IMG/VR virus record: IMGVR_UViG_3300021440_000076
Coordinates: 1-35,963 of that record
Strand: one strand, 5' to 3'
From: a virus
Length of the DNA stretch: 35,963 nt
The position numbers were made by a program, and so were the translations under genes. Under the pieces are notes generated by a model. It saw only the letters and a list, made by a program, of their open reading frames with translations, did not search any database and was not told the DNA's origin. The number at the start of each line of letters is the position of its first letter. Position 1 is the stretch's first letter. Below, in pieces: positions 29,491 through 35,963 of this stretch.

Positions 29491-29520
29491 GTGTCGCAGC
29501 GTTACCCGTCGGTGCGACAC
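29491..29520. promoter_or_regulatory. 28-30-bp dyad upstream of the portal/lysis operon (candidate Mor-like site A)
   Basis: GTGTCGCA (29491-29498) is inverted as TGCGACAC (29513-29520) around 14 bases. The element spans the TAA stop of the Mor-like gene. It is 23/28 identical to the dyad at 21736-21763. Leftward of it follow ACGCGCG and TACTTT (29481-29476, possible -10), then the joining-protein ATG at 29441. A further half-site (GGTGCGAC, 29467-29474) lies in the leader. Confidence 0.65.
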
Positions 29521-29828
29521 TCTTCGCCGGTCTCGTTCCTTCGCAGAATGCGATAGATAGTGGATCGGCTCTTGCCGTAGCGGCGGGCCAGCACCTGGAC
29601 GTTTCGCCCGTTGTATTCCGCTCTCACCCGCTCGGCGACGTCATCTCGAATCAGAAAGTCCAGTGTGTGCAGGTGGTAAGTCGCGCCCCCATGACCAAGC
29701 CGGGCCGCCCCCATTACCAGCGCATCGGCCAGCGTCTCGGCCGCACCTTGCGGCAGCTTCAGCTCGCGCATCAGCACGTCAGTGAATACATCGGCCAGCG
29801 TTGTGGCCTGCTGAGCGTGTGAGGTCAT
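29502..29828 (-). CDS. Mor-family transcription activator (108 aa)
   Basis: Belongs to the Mor/C activator family of Mu-like phages. The DNA-binding end ERVRAEYNGRNVQVLARRYG with KSRSTIYRILRRNE is the defining HTH. The N-terminal part (TTLADVFTDVLMRELKLPQG, AAETLADALVMG) is the dimerisation region. Mu Mor (129 aa) binds a dyad just upstream of the middle promoter and recruits RNA polymerase. Here the gene overlaps the large terminase stop by four bases and ends inside a dyad repeated once upstream of the capsid operon. The most likely job is switching on the late operons, and perhaps its own downstream unit. Confidence 0.85.
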   Translation of the reverse strand: MTSHAQQATTLADVFTDVLMRELKLPQGAAETLADALVMGAARLGHGGATYHLHTLDFLIRDDVAERVRAEYNGRNVQVLARRYGKSRSTIYRILRRNETGEECRTDG

Positions 29829-32020
29829 AGGCGGCTACTCCAATCGGATTTTGCAATGGCGGAGGTGCGGGCGGGTTGTTTGGGGGGCTGCAGGGGGGTG
29901 AGCGGGGATGCAATCTCGGCCCGATCTGCGACGGCGGGAGCTTCAGCCGCGGCCGGCGGCGGGCGCTTTGCCTGCGGGCCGGCCAGCCTGCGCGCGGCCA
30001 AGGCATAGTTGAGGCAGTCCAGCGCCTCGTTTCGCGGGCGGATCTGCACCCATTCCTGCACCGGGCGCGTGCCACGGAAGCGGGTGACGAGCTTTTCGGC
30101 GGCGAGCTGGGCGAAGTACTCGTCGTCGAACGCCGGCTGGCGCGGAAAATGGATGTAGCCGGGGCCGGGCTGCTGCATCTTCAGGCGGGCATAGAGCAGC
30201 GCCTTGCCCTGATCGACGCCCAGCGGTTCGACCTGCACGCCGCGTTTGCGCTGGCGGCGCAGGCGCTGGCGGCGCACCTTTTCGTCTTCCACCAGCGGGC
30301 GGCCGGTGCCGGCCAGGCCCTTGATCGCGCGGCACCAGCTTGTAGCCCTGACGAAGTCGTACACCATGCTGGTGTTGTAGCCGGAGTCGATGCACGCGAA
30401 CTGCACGCCTTCGTCTCTAAGCGCGGCAGAAAGATCGAACCAAACGTCGTGTTGGGCGGTGTCGCCGGGCAGGATGAGGTGGTCGAGTAGCCAGGCCTCC
30501 TCGCCTTCGCCCCATGCGACCACGCTGACTTCGATGCGGTCCTTCTGCACGTCGCAGCCGGCGGTGATGAGGCTGTACAGCGGGCGGCCATCAGCCGTGA
30601 GCGTGTCGCGGGTGTAGTCCTCAAGCCGGCTGATGAGGCTGATCTCTTCGATGCTGTCGCCCTGCTCGCGCCATACCTCGCCGAGGTAGGTATTCACGAA
30701 GCCCTTCAGCTCGGCCGTGTCGCCCTGGCTGTTGATCCACTTCTGCGCGATCGCGCGCCAGTCGAGGCCCAGGCCGGTGGGCGCGTACAGGGCGTTGAGG
30801 TGGTAGCCGTGCGCCAGCTTCACGCCGGGGCGCTGCGCCACCCAGCGGCCGCGGGCCAGCATGTCGGCCTTGTGGCCTTCGCTGATCTCGGCGCCGCAGT
30901 GGCGGCACACGTACCAGGCGTCGAGCACTTGCGGCAGGTGGTGGGGGTCGTCCTCGGGCGGGGGCGCGGTGCACCACTTCAGGCCGTGGTGGCCGGCCTT
31001 GCCGCCGAACTCGAGGTGCTGGAACTCGTCGCAGTGCGGGCACGGCACGTAGTAGCGGCGCATGTCGGTGCGGCGGTACTCGATGTCAATGCGGCTTTGC
31101 CCTTCCAGCGTCGGCGTGCTGACGAGGTACGTCTTCGCGCGCGAGAAAGTGCGCTGGCGGTTTTCGATCAGCGTCATCGGGTCGCCTTCGCCGCCCACGT
31201 CCCATGGGAAAGCATCGACCTCGTCGCAGATCACATACGGCAGGTGGTCGGAGCGCAGGCTGTCGGGGCTGTTGGCGCCTGCTTTGATGATGCGGGCGCG
31301 GGCGCCGTACTCGAGCAGGTCGCCGCGGTTGGCCTTGTTGCGGCTGGCCGTGGTCACCAGGCTCGACAGAGCCTCAGTCTCGTCGATCATCTTCGCCAGG
31401 CGCGGGTTGAACGATCGGTCGCGCAGCTCGAGCGTTGGCACCACCACCAGCAGATCCTTGTTTTGCAGGTGGTGCATCACGTAGCCGAGCCAGTTGTACA
31501 TGGCCTCAGTGCCGCCGACCCCCGACGACTTGATGAACACCACCTTTCGCACGGGCGAGTGCTCAGAGAGGTCGTCCATGATGTCGCGCAGGTAGGGCGT
31601 CAGCGCCGTGCGCCACGGGCCGGGCGCGTTGGTGCCGGTGCGGATGACGCGATAGCGGTCGGCGTGCTGGCTGACGGTGAGCAAGTCGCGGGGCTTGGCG
31701 CCGCGGGCCATGCGCTCGCCCATCCACGGCAGGCGCGTGGTGGCCGCCTCCAGCGTGTGCCCCAGCTCGCGCAGCACGTCGTGTGCGGTGTCGCTCATCA
31801 GGTAGTGCACGCGCGTTTCGTCGTGCTCGCCTTCGATGGCGGCGAGCCACCGGCCGACGATGGCGTCGAGCGCCTGCAGAATCACCGCGCGCGCTGCGAT
31901 GGAGTCGGCGCGCACGTCGGCAAGATCGCAGGTGTCGCCGAGAAGGCGATCGAGGTCGGCTTGCGCCTGCTCTGCGCGCAAGCGCTCTCGTTCGGCCTGC
32001 AGGTCGGCTAGGTTGGTCAT
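29825..32020 (-). CDS. Large terminase subunit, GpA type (731 aa)
   Basis: Motor and nuclease that packages DNA. The ATPase motifs are a Walker A-like KSSGVGGTEAM (about 164-174) and Walker B VICDEVDAF (about 263-271). Two zinc-knuckle pairs follow, PCPHC and CRHCG. The nuclease region contains ITAGCDVQKDRIEVSVVAWG and ACIDSGYNTSMVYDF, with conserved aspartates. The C-terminus (RNEALDCLNYALAARRLAGP) is typical. Length is as in lambda gpA (641) to related proteins. GpA-type enzymes usually cut at cos sites. It overlaps its neighbours by four bases. Confidence 0.93.
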   Translation of the reverse strand: MTNLADLQAERERLRAEQAQADLDRLLGDTCDLADVRADSIAARAVILQALDAIVGRWLAAIEGEHDETRVHYLMSDTAHDVLRELGHTLEAATTRLPWMGERMARGAKPRDLLTVSQHADRYRVIRTGTNAPGPWRTALTPYLRDIMDDLSEHSPVRKVVFIKSSGVGGTEAMYNWLGYVMHHLQNKDLLVVVPTLELRDRSFNPRLAKMIDETEALSSLVTTASRNKANRGDLLEYGARARIIKAGANSPDSLRSDHLPYVICDEVDAFPWDVGGEGDPMTLIENRQRTFSRAKTYLVSTPTLEGQSRIDIEYRRTDMRRYYVPCPHCDEFQHLEFGGKAGHHGLKWCTAPPPEDDPHHLPQVLDAWYVCRHCGAEISEGHKADMLARGRWVAQRPGVKLAHGYHLNALYAPTGLGLDWRAIAQKWINSQGDTAELKGFVNTYLGEVWREQGDSIEEISLISRLEDYTRDTLTADGRPLYSLITAGCDVQKDRIEVSVVAWGEGEEAWLLDHLILPGDTAQHDVWFDLSAALRDEGVQFACIDSGYNTSMVYDFVRATSWCRAIKGLAGTGRPLVEDEKVRRQRLRRQRKRGVQVEPLGVDQGKALLYARLKMQQPGPGYIHFPRQPAFDDEYFAQLAAEKLVTRFRGTRPVQEWVQIRPRNEALDCLNYALAARRLAGPQAKRPPPAAAEAPAVADRAEIASPLTPLQPPKQPARTSAIAKSDWSSRL

Positions 32021-32130
32021 CGTGCTGTTTGCATCGCTGCGTTGATGGCGATGTGGAACTGCCGGCGCGCGAAGTCATCCAGCCCGCGTGTCACGTCCTT
32101 GATGTTCGAAGACACGTCGATGCGGATCAT
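32017..32130 (-). CDS. 37-residue peptide resembling the start of a tail-Z protein
   Basis: ATG 32130 overlaps the zinc-protein stop and its own TGA overlaps the large terminase ATG. The product (IRIDVSSNIKDVTRGLDDFA, RRQFHIAINAAMQTAR) reads like the N-terminus of GPZ-type tail proteins, in which a similar helix precedes the main domain. It may be a remnant that is kept as a coupling peptide for terminase translation, or a real small protein. Composition is coding-like. Confidence 0.45.
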   Translation of the reverse strand: MIRIDVSSNIKDVTRGLDDFARRQFHIAINAAMQTAR

Positions 32131-32318
32131 TTTTGCCCCCCGGCGCACTCCACGCACATCCAGCCGGCGGCGTTGCGCGTGCAGCCCTTGCGCACCCGCT
32201 TGCGCTGTCCGCAGCGGCGGCAGGCGAAGGTCGGCGCCGTCATCCCGGCGCACGGCGCTTGCCGGGCCGTCTGCGCGCGATAGGCGGTCTCGTTGGCCAT
32301 TTCCAGATAGCTGCTCAC
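32127..32318 (-). CDS. Small zinc-ribbon protein (63 aa)
   Basis: GTG 32318 overlaps the preceding stop (GTGA); an ATG at 32348 would overlap the previous gene without a ribosome site. The second half holds CRRCGQRKRVRKGC and MCVEC, two CxxC pairs typical of a zinc ribbon, with basic residues between. It probably binds DNA or RNA. Its place between small and large terminase genes hints at packaging or HNH-like accessory functions, but no nuclease residues are seen. Confidence 0.6.
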   Translation of the reverse strand: MSSYLEMANETAYRAQTARQAPCAGMTAPTFACRRCGQRKRVRKGCTRNAAGWMCVECAGGQK

Positions 32319-32569
32319 TTGGCGCCCTCCTGCGCCCGCATCCACCACAGATCGGCCAGGCGCTTCTCAGCCGAGAACGACAGTACCGGCGTGACACCGA
32401 CCTCCTGCCGCGGCGCATCGGCCGGGCGCAGGCGGGCGCCGCGCAAACCGTCGATCATTCCGCCCTGGTGGAGCGCGGCTGCGAACTCGCGCAGGTCAGG
32501 CTGCTCGCGCAGCGCGGCGTTGAATTCGCCGACGTTGCCTTCATGGCAAAAAAGCTCGGGGCTGGTCAT
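32315..32569 (-). CDS. Unknown small protein between terminase genes (84 aa)
   Basis: ATG 32569 overlaps the small-terminase stop (ATGA). Soluble and helical (GEFNAALREQPDLREFAAAL, HQGGMIDGLRGARLRP), ending with AEKRLADLWWMRAQEG. No family recognised. The regular coupling and the composition support a real gene. Confidence 0.6.
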   Translation of the reverse strand: MTSPELFCHEGNVGEFNAALREQPDLREFAAALHQGGMIDGLRGARLRPADAPRQEVGVTPVLSFSAEKRLADLWWMRAQEGAK

Positions 32570-33183
32570 GCGTCACCTCGTTGGGTTGCAGCACTGCGCA
32601 GTCGGCGCAGGGCGCGGGGGAATTCGGCGCGCAGGGCGCGGCGCACGGCGCGCAGCTCGAGCACGAGTAGATCGCGCCGGCGGGCGGGGTCCGTCATCAC
32701 CGCCAGGCGGGGCGCCGTCTGGTCGATGACGCGCTCGGCCGCACTGCGGATGATGGCGCCCAGCGCGGTGGCCTCGCGGGCAACGTCTTTGCGGGCGAAG
32801 CGCAGGCCGCGGGCCATGGCCATGCCGAGCTTGATCTGCTGGTTTTCGAGGTGGAGCGTGATGGCCTTGTAGCGGGCGCGCGTGGTGCCGTCGGTATCTG
32901 CGCCTGCTGCGGCGTAAATTACCGGCGTGCGGGGCGGCTGCGCAGCCGTGGCGGCGTTTTCTCTTGGCTGGATGGCCTCGGGTAGAGGCGTGCCGCGATG
33001 GGCGGCGTGACGGGCCGCTACGTCGGTACGTCCGCCTTCGGTGGCCTTGAGCCGCGCGAGGCTGGCTTCGACATCCACCAGGCTTCCGACCATGACCAGG
33101 CGCCCGGACTGGGCGGCACGGGTGACCGTGCTGCGGTTCCAGTTCAGCCGACGCGCGAACGCTGCTTTGTTTTCAAGGGCCAT
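32566..33183 (-). CDS. Small terminase subunit, Nu1-like (205 aa)
   Basis: ATG 33183 has AGGAGAG nine bases upstream. The frame is open much further, but that extension is only the translated repeat region. The N-terminal winged-helix (ENKAAFARRLNWNRSTVTRA, AQSGRLVMVGSLVDVEASLA) is like lambda Nu1, which binds cos. A middle region rich in alanine and arginine and helices (YKAITLHLENQQIKLGMAMA, LVLELRAVRRALRAEFPRAL) follow. It lies directly downstream of the symmetric repeat region, so that region is a natural DNA target. Confidence 0.75.
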   Translation of the reverse strand: MALENKAAFARRLNWNRSTVTRAAQSGRLVMVGSLVDVEASLARLKATEGGRTDVAARHAAHRGTPLPEAIQPRENAATAAQPPRTPVIYAAAGADTDGTTRARYKAITLHLENQQIKLGMAMARGLRFARKDVAREATALGAIIRSAAERVIDQTAPRLAVMTDPARRRDLLVLELRAVRRALRAEFPRALRRLRSAATQRGDA

Positions 33184-33246
33184 CTCGGCTTGCTCTCCTT
33201 TCTTTTCAGGCGTCAGGCGTAGGGGTGAAAACGCGCGCGATGCGAC

Positions 33247-33492
33247 CGCACGGGCACACCGCACGCCACCGCACGGGGTAGCGCACGCCTGAAACCCGCG
33301 TAGCGCACGGGCCGCACGGGCGCACGGGGTGCATACGTGTGCACGTGAGAGGATTTTGTGTGATTGCGCATTTATTGCGCACGCACGTGTGCGCGCGCCT
33401 GCAAGCCCGTGCGCCCCGTGCGGTTCCAGCATTGGCGCGGTGTTCAGGCGTGCGCTACCCCGTGCGCTACCCCGTGCGGTAGCCCGTGCGGT
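33247..33492. repeat. Symmetric iteron-like repeat region; candidate replication origin and/or cos
   Basis: The 308 bases 33184-33491 are non-coding in a genome with almost no gaps. CGCACGG occurs five times on the left (33247, 33270, 33304, 33313, 33321) and its complement CCGTGCG five times on the right (33407, 33416, 33460, 33472, 33484). A 24-bp perfect inverted repeat (33270-33293 against 33443-33466) frames them. Four tandem 12-bp units fill 33445-33492. The centre (33340-33381) is relatively AT-rich, with ATTGCGCA twice (33363, 33374). It lies between the helicase-primase and the small terminase, so it may be an origin, a terminase site, or both. Confidence 0.65.
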
Positions 33493-35909
33493 CATGGCTG
33501 CCCCCCTTGCGTTGCCGCGCGGAATGCGAAGTAGCAGCGGGTGAGCCACTGCGTCTGCGTTTCGTCAGGCCGCTGGGTGTAGTTGGTGGCCGGATCTCGC
33601 AGCGCCGCCGCTGCCAGCGCATCGGCCGCCGGGATGACGAAGCGCTGCCGCACCGGCTTGCCGGTGTAGTAGGTGTCGCCGTAGCGGTCTTTGTGCCCCT
33701 TGACCCAGCCGGGCAGCTTTTCGATGTGACCGGCGAACTGGTTGGATTCACGCGGGAAGCGCACGCCCTCGCGGCGAGCCCACTGCATATAGGCGGTGTA
33801 GAGGTCTGAGCTTCCGCACGGGCAGAACGGCAGCCCGTCGATGTCGCCGGCCTGCCAGTCGAGCAGGAAGCGATCGACCGACTCGCGGTTGGTGTCAATC
33901 AGTTGCGCCTTGGCGCGCGTCATCGGCGGGCGCGTCCATGGCTTGAAGCCTCCCAGGTCGAGGTGCAGCAGGTAGTGGTGAAGGGCTTCGATGCCGCCCG
34001 CGTCGATCTCGGCGGCAACCTCGTCGTAGAAGCCCTCGCTCAACTTGGCCGGCGTCCAGATCACCAGGTGCCGGCGGTCGTCGTTTTCGAGCACGATCGG
34101 CTGCTTCTCGTTTGAGAGAAACACCAGGTTGATGTGGTTCTTCTCGGTGTAGGCCGGCAGGTTCTTCGGGTTGATGCGGATCGTTTCGGACGTGATCAGG
34201 TTCTTGAGGTAGTTCTTGATGTGGTGCATTTCACCGCGGGCGACCACCTCATCGGCTACCCCGAACAGCTTCTGGCCCCAGTCGCTGTTGAACTTGTCCT
34301 CGAGCGCGGACTGCGTGAGCACCACGGCGTGCTTGCCGTAGATCTTCGCGTAGGCTTCAAAGAACCGGCTTTTCCCGGTGCCCTGCGGGCCATGTACGAC
34401 CACCGCACTCTGCATCTTGGCGCCCGTATGCTGCAGCGGATACGCCAGCCAACAGAGCATCCAGCGGTAGATCTCGTCGCCGTTGCCCTCGTTGCAGCAC
34501 AGGTAGCGCAGCAGATCGAGCAGCAGATCGCACTTGCCCTCGCGCGGCTGCGTTGGCCAGCCCTTCCACTTGTTGAGCTTGATGGAGCTGTCTGCCCCGG
34601 TCGGGTCGAAGCCGATCTCGTCGATATAGACGGCGCGCGATTGCCAGGTGGGGTGATCCTTCACGTCGTCCCAGCGCACCCGCGCGGGCAACATGCCGAC
34701 GATCTTCGACTTCTTGACCATCTCCTGCGTCCAGAGGTCGAAGGCAAACTCGCCCGTGCTGTCGTCGACGTGAATGAAGCGCTCGACGATCTGCGCAAGG
34801 CTGAGCGTGGAGACAGCAGTGGGACGTTCGCCCGGCTTGCTCCCCTCCCCCCTTTGCGGGGCCGCCCTGCGCGCGGTAGCGGCCGACGAAACCCACTCCG
34901 CCGAGGCAATGGCGGCGTCGATCTGCGCGCGAACGGCATGCAGGCCGCCTTCGGGCAGCACGTGCAGGTCGTTGAAGTCGGTTGGGCCTTTCTTGGCCTT
35001 GTCGGTGCTGCGCTCGACCGGGAAAGACGGCACCACATAAGCGCCATCTATGGCCAGCGCCGCAGCTTGCGCAGCCTGGACGCCCGTATTCGGATCGGTC
35101 ATGTAGTCGTCGTCGGCGCACACCAGCACGCGCACACCGCGGTAACGCTTTCGAATGGCAGACGCCACCGGCAGCAGCGAACCAGCGTCGAACGCCACCA
35201 CCACCGGCAGCCCGGTGGCCTCGTGGAGGCTGGCACCCGTGGCGAATCCCTCGCACAGCAGCACGATGCCGCCAGCGATCGGGCTGCCGATCTGGAACCA
35301 ATGCCCCTTCTTGATGAGGCCCGGCGGGGTGAAGTCCTTGTCGCGGCCCTTCTTGGCCTTGATGGCCGGGTCGCCGTAGATCACCTGCAGGCCCCAAACC
35401 TTGCCGTCGCCGTCTTGCATCGGCACGACCAGGTTGCCGGATTCGGACACGCGCGCACCGTAGAGCTTGCCCGGCGGCAGGCCCTTGCGCTCGAGGTAGG
35501 CGCAGGCGCCGTTGTCGGAGAGCTTGCCCCACCAGGTCGAAGCCTGGGCGGCGGCCTCCTCGCCACGCTTCAGGCGCTCGGCCTCCGCACGCTTGGCCTC
35601 GAGCACCATGCGTTCGCGGATCGCCGCCATCTGCTGCGCGTCGACCGACTTGCGCTCGCCCTTCGGAAACGGGATCTTGTCGAAGTGGTACTCGGCGCCC
35701 TTGGCATACCCGAAGGTGCCCAGGATCACCGTATCGCCGTTGGACAGCGGCGTCTCGAACAGCCGATACGCGCCCCGCTTTTTCTTGCGGTCGCCGTCCA
35801 TGTAGCAGCGCACCATCTTCGAGGTGCCGATCTGCAGCGGCCCTTCAATCTCGAGGCCGGCCGCCTGCAGCAGCGACAGCACCTCGTCGTAGTTCTTGCA
35901 CAGGGCCAT
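33492..35909 (-). CDS. Bifunctional primase-helicase (Toprim + DUF5906 helicase, 805 aa)
   Basis: Replication protein. The N-terminal third holds zinc-free domains with YGDPAIKAKKGRDKDFTPPG, then a Toprim primase core. Its acidic motif is GGIVLLCEGFATGASL (Glu220) and its metal-binding VLVCADDDYM (about 261-270). The C-terminal half is a superfamily-3-like helicase (DUF5906): Walker A GPQGTGKS (507-514), LFGVADEVVARGEMHHIKNY with the acidic B motif, then LVFLSNEKQPIVLENDDRRH (sensor and arginine finger). It probably opens and primes at a phage origin, the best candidate being the repeats directly downstream. GAGGGG lies about ten bases before the ATG. Confidence 0.9.
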   Translation of the reverse strand: MALCKNYDEVLSLLQAAGLEIEGPLQIGTSKMVRCYMDGDRKKKRGAYRLFETPLSNGDTVILGTFGYAKGAEYHFDKIPFPKGERKSVDAQQMAAIRERMVLEAKRAEAERLKRGEEAAAQASTWWGKLSDNGACAYLERKGLPPGKLYGARVSESGNLVVPMQDGDGKVWGLQVIYGDPAIKAKKGRDKDFTPPGLIKKGHWFQIGSPIAGGIVLLCEGFATGASLHEATGLPVVVAFDAGSLLPVASAIRKRYRGVRVLVCADDDYMTDPNTGVQAAQAAALAIDGAYVVPSFPVERSTDKAKKGPTDFNDLHVLPEGGLHAVRAQIDAAIASAEWVSSAATARRAAPQRGEGSKPGERPTAVSTLSLAQIVERFIHVDDSTGEFAFDLWTQEMVKKSKIVGMLPARVRWDDVKDHPTWQSRAVYIDEIGFDPTGADSSIKLNKWKGWPTQPREGKCDLLLDLLRYLCCNEGNGDEIYRWMLCWLAYPLQHTGAKMQSAVVVHGPQGTGKSRFFEAYAKIYGKHAVVLTQSALEDKFNSDWGQKLFGVADEVVARGEMHHIKNYLKNLITSETIRINPKNLPAYTEKNHINLVFLSNEKQPIVLENDDRRHLVIWTPAKLSEGFYDEVAAEIDAGGIEALHHYLLHLDLGGFKPWTRPPMTRAKAQLIDTNRESVDRFLLDWQAGDIDGLPFCPCGSSDLYTAYMQWARREGVRFPRESNQFAGHIEKLPGWVKGHKDRYGDTYYTGKPVRQRFVIPAADALAAAALRDPATNYTQRPDETQTQWLTRCYFAFRAATQGGQP

Positions 35910-35914
35910 GTTGC

Positions 35915-35950
35915 CTATGCCCCTCGACCTTCGCCTAGCGGAATATCGCG
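35915..35950 (-). CDS. Junction ORF, 3' part
   Basis: If the ends are joined at the 12-bp repeat, the ORF that starts at 138 continues here for 11 codons (RDIPLGEGRGA) to a TAG, five bases before the primase ATG. The in-frame continuation across the join is the main reason to think the two ends are neighbours. Confidence 0.4.
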   Translation of the reverse strand, partial: RDIPLGEGRGA

Positions 35951-35962
35951 ACTCTGCGTACC
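35951..35962. repeat. 12-bp terminal direct repeat, right copy
   Basis: Exact copy of bases 1-12; the single base after it (35963, a) differs from base 13 (c). Confidence 0.7.
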
Positions 35963-35963
35963 A

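Noticed and set aside
30800-32011. 403-codon rightward open frame opposite the large terminase
   Set aside because: Antisense shadow of a strongly supported gene; alanine/valine/histidine-rich, no ribosome site.
33445-33492. Tandem 12-bp units as a CRISPR array
   Set aside because: Units are directly adjacent with no spacers and no cas genes are present.
33184-33549. Long in-frame N-terminal extension of the small terminase through the repeats
   Set aside because: It would translate the iteron region and overlap the primase end. The ATG at 33183 has a strong ribosome site and starts the recognisable HTH domain.

Overview
The window reads as an essentially complete genome of a temperate, long-tailed (siphovirus-type) tailed phage or prophage of about 36 kb. 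It is GC-rich, almost fully coding and densely packed, and most neighbouring genes share 1-8 bases (ATGA, TGATG or GTGA junctions). A beta-proteobacterial host is inferred from the composition, the CP76/CII-family regulator, DUF4124-type periplasmic proteins and a PEP-CTERM sorting signal. No host chromosomal gene or tRNA gene was seen. Both ends carry the same 12 bp. Joining the ends there produces a continuous small ORF and an unbroken leftward operon running from the regulators into the primase, so the sequence is probably a closed circle cut between an accessory gene and the primase. No integrase, transposase or partition gene was recognised.

Layout. (1) 1-1852 is a lambda-like switch: a rightward CI-like repressor faces a leftward Cro-like gene across three 16-bp dyad operators. 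After cro come an inverted repeat, a strong UUCG-loop terminator and a CP76/CII-like gene, then small genes leading across the junction into the helicase-primase (35909-33492). (2) 2017-2520 is a leftward secreted DUF4124 gene. 2657-2712 is a second operator/promoter (PL-like) with two copies of the same operator. (3) 2823-8614 is a rightward operon of about 18 small, translationally coupled genes, mostly unknown. It includes a PEP-CTERM protein, a DUF2303 protein and an HNH endonuclease. (4) 33492-8477, read leftward, holds the replication and late genes. In order these are the primase, a striking non-coding repeat region (candidate origin or cos), small and large terminase, a Mor-family activator, a head-tail joining protein, portal, lysis cassette (two membrane proteins, GH108 endolysin, Rz/Rz1), a block of virion or fibre proteins, a protease-capsid fusion, head completion, tail tube, the frameshifted G/GT tail chaperone, tape measure and tail-tip/fibre genes. 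The series ends in a truncated DUF4124 gene.

How it fits together. The repressor probably shuts both early promoters. Leftward early transcription would pass the tR1-like terminator to reach replication, terminase and the Mor-like activator. Two 28-bp dyads, 23/28 identical, lie about 50 bp upstream of the portal/lysis and capsid/tail transcription units. They are the obvious candidate targets of that activator.

The points most worth checking are the 250-bp symmetric repeat region, the Mor-like activator with its paired dyads, the phage-borne PEP-CTERM protein, the displaced lysis/fibre block between portal and capsid genes, and the recombination scar where two convergent genes truncate each other near 8600.
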